A program made the translations under genes and the position numbers. A stretch of 64,000 nucleotides of DNA from Udaeobacter sp963725505 (GTDB lineage: Bacteria; Verrucomicrobiota; Verrucomicrobiia; Chthoniobacterales; UBA10450): positions 1-64,000 of the forward strand of contig CAVRYN010000022.1 of the NCBI GenBank assembly GCA_963725505.1, given 5' to 3'. Position 1 is the first letter of the stretch; each line of letters opens with the position of its first letter. The notes beneath the pieces are model-generated. The model did not search any database and was not told the origin of the DNA. It saw only the letters and a list, made by a program, of their open reading frames with translations. Positions 16,394-24,620 of the stretch are shown here, piece after piece.

Positions 16394-17305
16394 GTGGGAA
16401 GAATTCGCCTTCGGACGTGGCGACGGCTTGTGCTTGTCTTATTCGCCGCGCTTTTCGCTGCGATTGTTTACCGCTGGATCTCACTCGAGCGGCTGCAACG
16501 CGTCGCGCCCACTGAGTTACCTGCCACGCCAACACCGGAACCGACGGCAACCCGGCCGCCGGTGATCGCTGGAAAATTGGACACTGGCAAACTGTTCAAC
16601 GGGATCACGCTCCACTCCACGGTCGAGACGATCCCGGGCGCCGATGCCGCCACGGAACGCACGCAGCCGGACAGTTACGTCCTCGATCTAAAACTGCAGG
16701 CCCGCGTGCCGTCTCCGAACAAGACAATCGAGGAGCTGGCCAAGGTAAGTCCCCAACTGCCAACGCTATTGCCCGGCTTGGCGTCGATGTTATCGGCGGA
16801 TTCGGTTTCGCCGCTTTACGCTCAGCTTTACGACACAAAAGTCAGGATGCTGCGCGAAAACCTCGCTCGCCTCGACCTGCTTCTGTCGCGGCATAACTTT
16901 TTCGATTGCCAAACTGTTCTCCAACTTCAGCATCCGCAAACGCATCGCAAAGCGCTCCTGCTCCAGGCGGACATGGACGTGGATGCTGATGGCTCCGATG
17001 GAGATCGGATGCCCGTTGGCACGGGAGCGCCAGCTAATTTCAAGCCGTCCACGAGTTACCGCTGGCCGAAGAAAACGCCCGCGGCTAACCCATATCTCGT
17101 CGCGGCCGAAGAGAGATTGAAGCGCGCAGAAGATGAATACGCGCTCGCAACGACTACTCCGGCACGCAAGCGCGATCTGCGCAATGCGATCGCGCAACTG
17201 CGCGCTGAAGTCGGCACATTGGAAAAAGTACAGCTTCCTCATCGGCGCGACCGATCCTTTTATCGTGGTGCCGGGAGCATTTACGCACGCTCACGACGCC
17301 GTTAA
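16394..17305 (+). CDS. GH75 chitosanase-like protein, N-terminal part (frameshifted)
   Basis: Begins at GTG with an N-terminal membrane segment (RLVLVLFAALFAAIVYRWI) and a Pro/Thr linker. The domain that follows contains the GH75-type acidic stretch DMDVDADGSDGDRMP (about residues 195-209), where fungal and bacterial GH75 chitosanases have DxDxDG...DG. It then runs into a coiled-coil-like insert (AAEERLKRAEDEYALATTTPARKRDLRNA). The reading frame is lost at an A5 run (17223-17227); the true continuation (FIVVPG, YALVVFGDSIYPAIVGDVGP) is in the next frame. The last ~26 codons of this frame are therefore artefactual. With one A removed, a single protein of about 477 residues spans 16394-17828. 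Likely periplasmic polysaccharide hydrolase. Confidence 0.65.
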   Translation: MGRIRLRTWRRLVLVLFAALFAAIVYRWISLERLQRVAPTELPATPTPEPTATRPPVIAGKLDTGKLFNGITLHSTVETIPGADAATERTQPDSYVLDLKLQARVPSPNKTIEELAKVSPQLPTLLPGLASMLSADSVSPLYAQLYDTKVRMLRENLARLDLLLSRHNFFDCQTVLQLQHPQTHRKALLLQADMDVDADGSDGDRMPVGTGAPANFKPSTSYRWPKKTPAANPYLVAAEERLKRAEDEYALATTTPARKRDLRNAIAQLRAEVGTLEKVQLPHRRDRSFYRGAGSIYARSRRR

Positions 17306-17828
17306 GCCTGGCGATTATGCGCTTGTCGTGTTCGGGGACTCGATTTATCCGGCCATCGTCGGCGACGTCGGGCCGAACGATAAAGTCGGAGAGGCGTCGC
17401 TCCGCATCGCAAAACAGATCAATACGCTTTCGACGCCCTACAATCGGCCAGTGAGCGATCTCAAGGTGACATACATCATTTTCCCTGAAACGGCAGACAA
17501 GCCATTTGGCCCTCCGGATTTGGAAAAAATTCAGGCGCGTTGCGAAACGCTGGTCAAAGAGATCGGCGGCGCAAGCGTGCCGCTGCATCACTGGGAAAAT
17601 ATCATTCCGCCTTCGCCCACTCCTAGTCCAACGCCGAGCCCTTCGTCGTTTCCGAGTTCGACACCGCCTCTCTCGCCAACTGAATCGGCGACTCCATCTG
17701 CTTCGGTGTCGTCTACGTTCGCGTTCCCCGTTGCCAGCCCAGTCGCGACTTTGCAGACTAATCCTACGCTCACGCCGACCAGTTCGCCCGCCGTTAAGCG
17801 GAGCCCGCCGAAGAAACGGAAGCCGTGA
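17133..17828 (+). CDS. GH75 chitosanase-like protein, C-terminal part (frameshifted)
   Basis: This is the second half of the gene that starts at 16394; real homology begins at about 17226, after the frameshift. Visible family stretches are DPFIVVPGAF, YALVVFGDSIYPAIVGDVGPNDKVGEASLRIAKQ (the conserved GH75 core: I-V-G-D-x-GP, then GEAS) and VTYIIFPETADKPFGPPDLEKIQ. The last 60 residues are a low-complexity Pro/Ser/Thr tail ending in KKRKP. The internal ATG at 17133 is only the first start codon in this frame. The stop overlaps the GTG start of the next gene by four bases (GTGA), which suggests translational coupling and that the gene was intact until recently or is intact in the real genome. 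Confidence 0.65.
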   Translation: MNTRSQRLLRHASAICAMRSRNCALKSAHWKKYSFLIGATDPFIVVPGAFTHAHDAVKPGDYALVVFGDSIYPAIVGDVGPNDKVGEASLRIAKQINTLSTPYNRPVSDLKVTYIIFPETADKPFGPPDLEKIQARCETLVKEIGGASVPLHHWENIIPPSPTPSPTPSPSSFPSSTPPLSPTESATPSASVSSTFAFPVASPVATLQTNPTLTPTSSPAVKRSPPKKRKP

Positions 17829-19060
17829 ATCTGATCATTCGCGACGCTGTTGAGGCCGATCTGCCGGCGATCATCGAAATTTACAACGCCACTGTGCCGA
17901 CCCGCATGGTGACAGCCGAGCTTGAGCCGACCACGGTCGAAGCGCGTTTGCCGTGGTTCCGCGAACATTCGCGGCACGAATATCCATTCTGGGTTGTGGA
18001 ATCGGACGGCCGCGTGATTGGCTGGCTCGATTTCAAAAAATTCCAGCCACGCTGCGCATATCGCGGCACAGCCGAGATTAGCGTTTATGTTCATGAAAAC
18101 TTCCGGCGGCACAGCGTCGGACAACGATTGTTGGAAGAAGCAATCGCTCGCGCGCCCTCGCTGGGAATAACAGCTCTGGTCGGGCTGATCTTCGGACACA
18201 ACGAGCCGAGTTTGAAATTGTTCGATCGCCTCGGCTTCGAACGCTGGGGATTTTTTCCCGCAGTCGCGCAACTCGACGGCGTGAAGCGGGACCTCGTTGT
18301 AGTCGGATTACATTGTGGGAGGCCCGGCAGCCACCCCGAAAGCTTTCGGGGTCCGGTCTCCGCAGAAACAGCGCCACATGCCGATGCGCCGCAGCCGCGC
18401 AGCTACAACGATTGCCTGAATTTGATGCAGACACTGATGCATTACCGGCAGGAGCCGATTCATTCGGCGCTCCTCAAGATCCGCAACAAATATTCCATGC
18501 TGCATCTGGACGTGCTGATTTTGATCTATCATTTTTCGAAAATTTGTTCCGGAGCGATTCTTGAGATCGGCGCGTTCGTTGGGGGCGCGACCATTGCCGC
18601 CGCATTCGGCGTGCGCGATTCGGGGCGGCAAAAAAAACTGATCGCAATCGAACCCGGAGGCGGCGTGAAACACAAGAGGCTCGGCACGCGCAATATCTTG
18701 CGCGACTTGGAACGTAATCTCGCCCGGCAACGCGTTTCCGAAATGGTCACGTTAATCAAGGGTCGCTCGTTCGACCCGGAAACGATCTCCGCAGTTCATC
18801 AGGCGCTTGCCTCGAATGAAATTGGCCTGCTGATCCTCGACGCCGACGCCGGTAAACGGCGCGACATCGAATGTTACCGCGATAAATTGGCCGACGGATG
18901 CTGGGTGGTCATCGACGATTACTCCGGAGCCGATTCAAACGTAAAGATCGCACCGAGTCGCGCTGACGTGGACGCGCTCGTCGCCGCGGGCGCGTTAGAG
19001 CCGCTGGGGTTTTACGGGTGGAGCACATGGGTGGGCCGATGGCACGGCGGTTCGAGCTAA
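17825..19060 (+). CDS. GNAT acetyltransferase fused to a class I methyltransferase across a repeat
   Basis: 411 residues in two parts. Residues 1-163 are a phosphinothricin/methionine-sulfoximine acetyltransferase-like GNAT domain (LIIRDAVEADLPAIIEIYN; GWLDFKKFQPRCAYRGTAEISVYV; RRHSVGQRLLEEAI for acetyl-CoA binding). Residues about 200-411 are a SAM-dependent methyltransferase of the Methyltransf_24 type (SGAILEIGAFVGGATIAAAFG as motif I; LLILDADAGKRRDIECY; CWVVIDDYSG). The junction (about 164-195) is encoded by a GTAGC-type repeat with a CCCCGAAAGCTTTCGGGG palindrome (18314-18407). The fusion looks like repeat-mediated read-through between two once separate genes; MQTLMHYRQ could be the old methyltransferase start. 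Substrates unknown. Start GTG overlaps the previous stop. Confidence 0.75.
   Translation: MNLIIRDAVEADLPAIIEIYNATVPTRMVTAELEPTTVEARLPWFREHSRHEYPFWVVESDGRVIGWLDFKKFQPRCAYRGTAEISVYVHENFRRHSVGQRLLEEAIARAPSLGITALVGLIFGHNEPSLKLFDRLGFERWGFFPAVAQLDGVKRDLVVVGLHCGRPGSHPESFRGPVSAETAPHADAPQPRSYNDCLNLMQTLMHYRQEPIHSALLKIRNKYSMLHLDVLILIYHFSKICSGAILEIGAFVGGATIAAAFGVRDSGRQKKLIAIEPGGGVKHKRLGTRNILRDLERNLARQRVSEMVTLIKGRSFDPETISAVHQALASNEIGLLILDADAGKRRDIECYRDKLADGCWVVIDDYSGADSNVKIAPSRADVDALVAAGALEPLGFYGWSTWVGRWHGGSS
18314..18407. repeat. GTAGC-family repeat inside a gene fusion
   Basis: Degenerate left end (TGTGGGAGGCC) and intact right end GCAGCTACA. It holds the exact 18-base palindrome CCCCGAAAGCTTTCGGGG at 18334-18351. 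It is in open frame between the acetyltransferase and methyltransferase domains. Confidence 0.7.
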
Positions 19061-19080
19061 GATTTTCAGCCCGATTTTCG

Positions 19081-19458
19081 TCACGTTTCTTCGGGGCCGA
19101 TGACGAGATGGATCATGCCGTTGGGCGCGGAGATGAAGAAGCCATTGAAGTCTTCGCGCAGTTGTTCCACCTCGTCGCGTCTCGTTACGCCGTGCACTTT
19201 CAGAAATGAAGCGGCTGCTTCGGTATCATTCGTCTCCAGTTCCAGCCAGATGTCCGGGTGACTCAGGTTCGGCACGCTATCGATCCAAAGCCGGTTCGGG
19301 CCGAACTGAAAAATGCAGCCGTCTTTTTCTTCCTCGATCAAAGGCAGCCCCAGCGTGTCGCGATAAAAGGCGACCGTCTGTTCATATGTGTGGCTGGGAC
19401 ATTTGATCGCGATGTTCGCTCCGCCAGAGAACTGCGGCCCTTCGAGTTTGGCAACCAT
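19081..19458 (-). CDS. VOC (glyoxalase/bleomycin-resistance) family protein
   Basis: 125 residues with the single-domain VOC pattern: NIAIKCPSHTYEQTVAFYRDTLGLPLIEEE at the start, FGPNRLWIDSVPN in the middle and a closing beta strand with NGFFISAPNGMIHLVIGPEE. A VOC dimer would bind a metal or small molecule, but the metal ligands are not clearly conserved, so this may be a binding protein rather than an enzyme. Convergent with the fusion gene ending at 19060, and downstream of fumC in the same direction with a 28-base gap, so possibly the last gene of the methyltransferase-fumC-VOC operon. Confidence 0.75.
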   Translation of the reverse strand: MVAKLEGPQFSGGANIAIKCPSHTYEQTVAFYRDTLGLPLIEEEKDGCIFQFGPNRLWIDSVPNLSHPDIWLELETNDTEAAASFLKVHGVTRRDEVEQLREDFNGFFISAPNGMIHLVIGPEET

Positions 19459-19486
19459 CGTCTTTGCGCCGAAGGAAAGCGGGTTG

Positions 19487-20893
19487 TTATTCTTTCCCGC
19501 CTGGCTCGGTCATTTTGATCGGGTCCAGCGCGCGCTCGAGTTCTTTTTCCGGCAAAACTTTTTTCTCCCGGCCAATTTCGCGAACGGTGCGCCCGGTTTT
19601 CGCGCTCTCCTTTGCGATCTCCGCCGCGCGATCATAACCGATCTTCGGCGCCAGACTGGTCACCATTGCCATGGAAAGTTCCACTAACTCACGGCAGCGC
19701 TCTTCGTTCGCCACGATGCCGCGCACGCATTTGTCGCAGAAGATATCGACGACGTTTGCCAGCAGCCGGATCGATTCGAGAAGATTGTGCGCCATCACCG
19801 GCATCATCACGTTTAGCTCGAAGTTCCCGTTTGCGCCCGCCCATGTGATGGTTGTGTCGTTGCCGATCACCTGCGCGCATACCATCATCAGCGATTCGCA
19901 CATCACCGGGTTCACTTTGCCCGGCATGATTGAGCTGCCAGGTTGCGTAGCGGGAAGTTGAATTTCGCCGATGCCGCAGCGCGGGCCGCTTCCGAGCCAG
20001 CGAATGTCGTTTGCGATTTTAAACAGACTCACCGCGATCGTTTTTAGCTGGCCGCTGGCTTCGACAACTGCGTCCTTGCCGCCCTGCGCTTCGAAATGAT
20101 TCTTTGCCTCGTAAAACGCGATTCCGGTGCGCTGCTCCAGATGGCGCAGCATTTTCTTCGGAAGATCGATATGGCGATTCAGACCCGTACCGACCGCCGT
20201 GCCACCAAGCGGAAGCTCGCGTAAAACTTCGATCGATTTCTGCGCGCGCTCCTTCGCATAGGCAACTTGCTGTGCGTAGCCGGAAAATTGCTGGCCGAGA
20301 CGGATCGGCGTTGCGTCCATCAAATGCGTCCGTCCGATTTTGATGATGTGCCAGAATTCCTTCGCCTTCGTTTCGAGCGCGCCGTGTAATTTTTCCAAGG
20401 CCGGGATCAGACGATTCTTTAACTCTTCGGCGGCGCTGATGTGGATGGCGGAAGGAATCACATCATTGCTGGATTGCCCCATGTTAACGTGATCGTTCGG
20501 ATGAACCGGGTCGTGCGACCCGATCGGTTTGCCATTAAGCTGGGCGGACCGGTTTGCGATGACCTCGTTGGCATTCGTATTTGTACTTGTGCCGGAGCCA
20601 GTTTGAAAAATGTCGAGCGGAAAATGTTCGTCGAGTTTTCCTTCCGCGACTTCTTCGGCTGCCTGCGCGATCACCGCTGCGCGCTCTGCGTCCAATAATC
20701 CAAGATCATGATTGGCTTGTGCGGCCGCCCATTTGATCAGACCCAGCGCGCGAATGAACGGTCGCGAAAACCGATAGCCGCTCACTGGAAAATTGAGGAC
20801 CGCGCGGTGAGTGGAAGCGCCATGGAGCGCATCCGCCGGAAGCGTCATCTCGCCCATCGAATCCTTTTCTGTCCGCGTCGGCTTCTCGGTCAT
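19487..20893 (-). CDS. fumC: fumarate hydratase class II
   Basis: 468 residues, the normal length for FumC. Family landmarks: FQTGSGTSTNTNANEVIANR (about 97-116), HPNDHVNMGQSSNDVIPSA, IGRTHLMDATPIRLGQ and the fumarase/aspartase signature GSSIMPGKVNP (about 317-327). It catalyses fumarate to L-malate in the TCA cycle, in the cytosol. The ATG start overlaps the TGA stop of the upstream methyltransferase gene by four bases (ATGA), indicating coupled translation. Confidence 0.97.
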   Translation of the reverse strand: MTEKPTRTEKDSMGEMTLPADALHGASTHRAVLNFPVSGYRFSRPFIRALGLIKWAAAQANHDLGLLDAERAAVIAQAAEEVAEGKLDEHFPLDIFQTGSGTSTNTNANEVIANRSAQLNGKPIGSHDPVHPNDHVNMGQSSNDVIPSAIHISAAEELKNRLIPALEKLHGALETKAKEFWHIIKIGRTHLMDATPIRLGQQFSGYAQQVAYAKERAQKSIEVLRELPLGGTAVGTGLNRHIDLPKKMLRHLEQRTGIAFYEAKNHFEAQGGKDAVVEASGQLKTIAVSLFKIANDIRWLGSGPRCGIGEIQLPATQPGSSIMPGKVNPVMCESLMMVCAQVIGNDTTITWAGANGNFELNVMMPVMAHNLLESIRLLANVVDIFCDKCVRGIVANEERCRELVELSMAMVTSLAPKIGYDRAAEIAKESAKTGRTVREIGREKKVLPEKELERALDPIKMTEPGGKE

Positions 20894-21591
20894 GCGGAAC
20901 GATCCGCGCCAACGCCAGTCAGCCTGGAAAAACTTTTGGACCGCGCGGTGCGTCGTTCGCGACTATGCGGCGAGGGCGTTTTGTGAAAAACAGTGATGAA
21001 CATTGGCGGGATATTTTGCAGGAAGTATTCCGATTCCGCGTGCTCGAAAAATGTGGCGTGCTGCTTCAGTTCGTTGGTGACCTGATAAATGATGAAACTG
21101 CCGCCCGGCGCCAGCGCATCATACGTTTTTCGCAAGAGCGCGCGTTTCTTGTCGATCTTGAGAATGCTGAACGGAATTCCGGAAAGGATATAGTCGCAGC
21201 AAGCGATGCCGCGGCGTTTGAGCTCGTACGGCAAAGAAGCTGCATCACCATGGATCACATGCACACGCGGATCGCCAGCGAATTGCCGCTCAAGAGCGCG
21301 CGAGAACGCCGCGTCGAGCTCGAACAGGAGCAAATGCGAATCCGCACTCATCCGGCGCGCAATCTCGCGTGAGTGCACGCCCTCGCCCGGGCCGTACTCG
21401 GCGATCACACGCGGCTTGCTAAAATCCATTTTGCCGGCGACGCGTTCTACCAGCGCCTTTGAGCTGGGAACAATAGAGGCGACTTGGAATGGTCGCTTCA
21501 AAAATCGCTTGAAAAACAGTGCGCTCACGGGGAACGAATAGTCGTCTGGAGGCGACGGATTGTCCAGTGACGAAGTAGGCGCATACGACAT
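20890..21591 (-). CDS. phospholipid N-methyltransferase-like SAM enzyme
   Basis: 233 residues from ATG 21591. An open frame runs 50 codons further upstream, but that part is encoded by the GTAGC repeat at 21594 and has no protein character, so the start is placed at MSYAPTSS. RFLKRPFQVASIVPSSKALVERV is the typical opening of the COG3963 phospholipid N-methyltransferase/KsgA-like group. AEYGPGEGVHSREIA is SAM motif I, ELDAAFSRALERQF motif II, and SGIPFSILKI motif IV. It would methylate phosphatidylethanolamine or a related membrane amine; this is a family-level inference. Its stop overlaps the fumC start by four bases. Confidence 0.72.
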   Translation of the reverse strand: MSYAPTSSLDNPSPPDDYSFPVSALFFKRFLKRPFQVASIVPSSKALVERVAGKMDFSKPRVIAEYGPGEGVHSREIARRMSADSHLLLFELDAAFSRALERQFAGDPRVHVIHGDAASLPYELKRRGIACCDYILSGIPFSILKIDKKRALLRKTYDALAPGGSFIIYQVTNELKQHATFFEHAESEYFLQNIPPMFITVFHKTPSPHSRERRTARSKSFSRLTGVGADRSA

Positions 21592-21593
21592 TC

Positions 21594-21672
21594 TGTAGCG
21601 ACCCGCCTGTGGCGCGCCGACGTTACCGCGCGTGTTACCGCACATTAAACGGCCCACAGGGCCGTGGCTACA
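21594..21672. repeat. GTAGC...GCTAC repeat
   Basis: Starts TGTAGC and ends GGCTACA. Internal complementary blocks include CCTGTGGCGCG and GGCCCACAGGGCC. It lies just upstream of the methyltransferase start codon, so it forms its 5' leader. Immediately downstream is a string of TGATCAC-like repeats (about 21715-21755), also seen in uvrA at 28446. Confidence 0.75.
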
Positions 21673-21767
21673 CGCTGTCCGGTCGGGGAATAAAAGTGAA
21701 CTGTGATCGGCAGTCGTCGTTCTTGACTGATCACTGATCACCGATCACTTATCACGTCGGATCCACG

Positions 21768-21839
<72 letters not shown>

Positions 21840-22124
21840 GATTTTTTTTGGGGTCGGGGACTGGAGTCGCCTGTTCGACCTTTGGTGGTTTGGTTTTTCT
21901 TGGCTTCGCACGAGCCATAGAATCGTGGCGCCTCACAGCAACCGCTGCAGAGAGCTTTATCGCCTCCGCGACTGTTACACCAGGATGAAATCCGACAGGC
22001 GAAACCGGTTCAGCCTAATCGCTCTGTTGCATTCGTTTCCAAGGCTTCGCGCGATTCCGAACATCTCCTTGGCCGCTTGTAAAATTTGTCAGTTCTGCCC
22101 TTGTTCGTTACGAATGTGGATTGC

Positions 22125-23663
22125 TTAACTGGGAGAAGGCGGAGTAGCCGGAGCCGCGGGCAGCGCGGGCGCGCTGGTGGGCCGTTTTTCAATGAGGGTC
22201 GCCAAGGCGGGACGCAGACTCGTCAGATTCTTCAGAATATTAAACCAAAACGGCGCGCCCAAAGCAAGAAGTCCCACGGTAGCAAGAATGCCAAGCAGAT
22301 GACTGAACGTATGGCCCATCTGTCGTCGGAGCCGCGGCAATCCGTGGAGTTGACTTTCTGCCGGTTGATCCCAGCGGCCAAGAAAAGTCACCGGCACAAG
22401 GTCGAAGCCTGCTTCGCCTACGGTTTTGCTTAGGCGTTCAGCTTGTTCGCGGCTCGACTCTTCGAACTTTTTCGCCGCGCTCGTGTAAAGGAGGTCGTAC
22501 TCATCGAGTAACGCCTTCGCCTCTTCAGGGTTGACATTGTTACCGGTCAGTTGCGCGTTCAAAGCTTGCCGATACTCATCCGGTGTCCGCGACGCGGGCA
22601 AAACACTCAAAGCCTGTTCCGGATGCTTTTCTGCCCACTGAAGATAAGCCTGGTGTGCGGGGGCGTTGTTTGGGTCGAGAATTTTGGTGCCTTCTTCAAT
22701 TACACTTGATGCGGCTTTCGCCAGCCCCTGGGTCATTGCGGGACTGGCGCGGAGCTGTCGATAAATGTCTGCCGTATCGAGCTGGAGAACGAACGCTGCG
22801 CAAATCGCGCAAACAATCGTTACCACGCGAGCATGAGTTTGGAACCATTGCTCGGCGCGGTCCTGGGCGCTGCCGAACCATCGCTGAAATCGATCGTACG
22901 CTTCCGTCGTCGCCCGTTCCACCGTTGCGCCAAAGTTGGCTAACGAATCGAGCACCGCCTTCTTCTGTTGCTCCGTCGCAAAGATATCCGCCACGTGTTT
23001 GATGAGCTTAAGTTTATCTTCCGATTCTTGCGCGGGTTGGTCGCGTTCTTGGAGACAAGCCAGCAGACTCACGGATTTTTCGATCAATTCCGGCGGTACA
23101 TCAACGAGTGCTGCTTCGGTCGGAGTCAGATCTGCGAACTCGTGAATAATGCGGTAGATTTCACCTGGACGAATTGCGCTTCCCAGAGCGGTTGCATCTT
23201 TCCAGCTCGAAAAAAACCCCCACGGCGCCATTCGGTTCGGCGTGACCTTGCGAATTCGGACGCCAGCTTTTGCCACACTCACTTTTCTCTGGGCCGCTTT
23301 CACGGCTGCTTGCTTGTGAGTATCCGTCGGATCGTCAGCGAGCTGTGTCTCGGCTTCCTTCAACTTTTTCTCGGCATCAATGAGCGCTTGCGTCTTCGCA
23401 TCGGGAACGATCTGGACGCGATCCTTGCGTCGCCAAAGCGAATCGCTGAAAATCGGATCCCTTAAAATTTGGGCGGCCAAAGAATGCGCATACTCGCCGA
23501 TTTTGGGGTCGATCGTTTGAAACGTAAGCGCTAATGCATTGGCGAGATTTTTACCCCGCAACGAAAACGCCGAGGACACCATCTGCACGACAATCGTGAT
23601 AAGCAGACTGAGAACAGTCATGATCACCGCGAAGGCGATCACCGTGTCGATGGTATTTAGCAT
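22125..23663 (-). CDS. large membrane protein of unknown function
   Basis: 512 residues. There is one hydrophobic segment at the very N-terminus (TVIAFAVIMTVLSLLITIVVQMVSSAF), a long charged, helical cytosolic or periplasmic stretch (about 70-260, rich in Lys, Glu and Ala, coiled-coil-like around KKLKEAETQLADD), a second segment near 287-305 (VVTIVCAICAAFVLQLDTADIYRQL), another helical region, and a final segment (LLGILATVGLLALGAPFWFNILKNLTSLRP, about 460-490). The ending GAPFWFxxLxxLxxLR is shared by a widespread unnamed family, but I know no function for it. The tail is Pro/Ala-rich. Divergent from gmhA across 273 bases that hold nothing recognisable. Confidence 0.7.
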   Translation of the reverse strand: MLNTIDTVIAFAVIMTVLSLLITIVVQMVSSAFSLRGKNLANALALTFQTIDPKIGEYAHSLAAQILRDPIFSDSLWRRKDRVQIVPDAKTQALIDAEKKLKEAETQLADDPTDTHKQAAVKAAQRKVSVAKAGVRIRKVTPNRMAPWGFFSSWKDATALGSAIRPGEIYRIIHEFADLTPTEAALVDVPPELIEKSVSLLACLQERDQPAQESEDKLKLIKHVADIFATEQQKKAVLDSLANFGATVERATTEAYDRFQRWFGSAQDRAEQWFQTHARVVTIVCAICAAFVLQLDTADIYRQLRASPAMTQGLAKAASSVIEEGTKILDPNNAPAHQAYLQWAEKHPEQALSVLPASRTPDEYRQALNAQLTGNNVNPEEAKALLDEYDLLYTSAAKKFEESSREQAERLSKTVGEAGFDLVPVTFLGRWDQPAESQLHGLPRLRRQMGHTFSHLLGILATVGLLALGAPFWFNILKNLTSLRPALATLIEKRPTSAPALPAAPATPPSPS

Positions 23664-23936
23664 AAGGTTTCCGAGTGATTTGGCAGAGTCAGATTACCAA
23701 CCGCGGAAGGAAACGCGATGCAGCCTCTGGCGTGACGAATGGCGAACCTGAGAGCGAGTCTGTTCACATGGGGGCTCTGTTGGGGCTCACCTTTATCGGT
23801 TTGAGAAACGTCTGACAAGACCAAAATCCACCAGCCACTTTGACTCCATGCTTACCAAGCCCGGCATCATTCATTTTGCTTCAAGCGCTGAAAAGTTGTA
23901 TCAACACCAATCCGTTCCACTTAAAGCCTGCAATCA

Positions 23937-24506
23937 ATGTCTCATCTTCCTCAATTTCGCGACGCCATTGCAGCCGCGACGGAAACAGTCCGCTCACTTT
24001 CAAGCCTCGAAGGCCAAATGGTCGAAGCCGCCGATTTAATCGAGCAGTGTTTGCGGGCGGGAAATAAATTGCTCGTGTGCGGGAATGGCGGCAGCGCAGC
24101 TGATGCATCGCATTTTGCGACTGAGCTCGTGGTGCGTTTCGCCAAGGATCGTCCAGCGTATCCGGCGATTTGCCTCGCGAGCGACGGCGGGCTTCTCACT
24201 GCGGCTGCAAACGATTACGGCTTCAATGAAATTTTCGCACGCCAGGTAGCGGCATTTGGTCAGCCGGGAGATGCGCTCATTTGCCTGACGACTTCGGGCA
24301 AGTCGAAAAATGTCGTGCGCGCTCTCGAGGAAGCGAAAGCGCGTAAGTTAAAAACGATCGCCTTCCTCGGCCGCGACGGCGGATCAACCATTGGCTTGGC
24401 CGACGTCGATCTTTTGGTTCGCAGTGACTCAACTGCGCGCATTCAGGAAGCGCACCAGCTTCTGCTCCACGTGCTCTGCGAGACGATAGAATCCCGTCTC
24501 GCCTGA
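23937..24506 (+). CDS. gmhA: phosphoheptose isomerase (sedoheptulose 7-phosphate isomerase)
   Basis: 189 residues, the standard GmhA length. The SIS domain is clear: LLVCGNGGSAADASHFATELVVRF (about 44-67), RPAYPAICLASDGGLLTAAANDYGF, CLTTSGKSKNVVRALEEA, and the C-terminal metal-site segment IQEAHQLLLHVLCETIE. It makes D-glycero-D-manno-heptose 7-phosphate for LPS inner-core heptose or other surface glycans. Start ATG 23937 fits the family N-terminus. Stands alone; the usual gmhB/hldE partners are not in view. Confidence 0.93.
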   Translation: MSHLPQFRDAIAAATETVRSLSSLEGQMVEAADLIEQCLRAGNKLLVCGNGGSAADASHFATELVVRFAKDRPAYPAICLASDGGLLTAAANDYGFNEIFARQVAAFGQPGDALICLTTSGKSKNVVRALEEAKARKLKTIAFLGRDGGSTIGLADVDLLVRSDSTARIQEAHQLLLHVLCETIESRLA

Positions 24507-24513
24507 AAGAAAG

Positions 24514-24607
24514 AGCCCACTAAACACACGAAAAGACACCAAATTTCAAGGAAAGTGATCGACTCTACGGCTTTTCACTTTCGCGCAATTCGTGTGTTTC
24601 GTGGGCT
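24514..24607. terminator. long inverted repeat between convergent genes
   Basis: Two 19-base arms (24514-24532 and 24589-24607) are complementary at 18 of 19 positions (AGCCCACTAAACACACGAA against TTCGTGTGTTTCGTGGGCT), with a further short inverted pair (GGAAAGTGATC/TCACTTTC) inside. It lies between the convergent gmhA and the rhomboid-like gene, where it could end transcription from both sides. It may also be a repeat, since similar ATTCGTGTT-rich DNA occurs at 25611-25645. Confidence 0.5.
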
Positions 24608-24620
24608 GAAAAATCCTCGG

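Noticed and set aside
20890..21741. Longer methyltransferase with 50 extra N-terminal residues
   Set aside because: The extra part is encoded by a GTAGC repeat and has no protein character; start moved to 21591.
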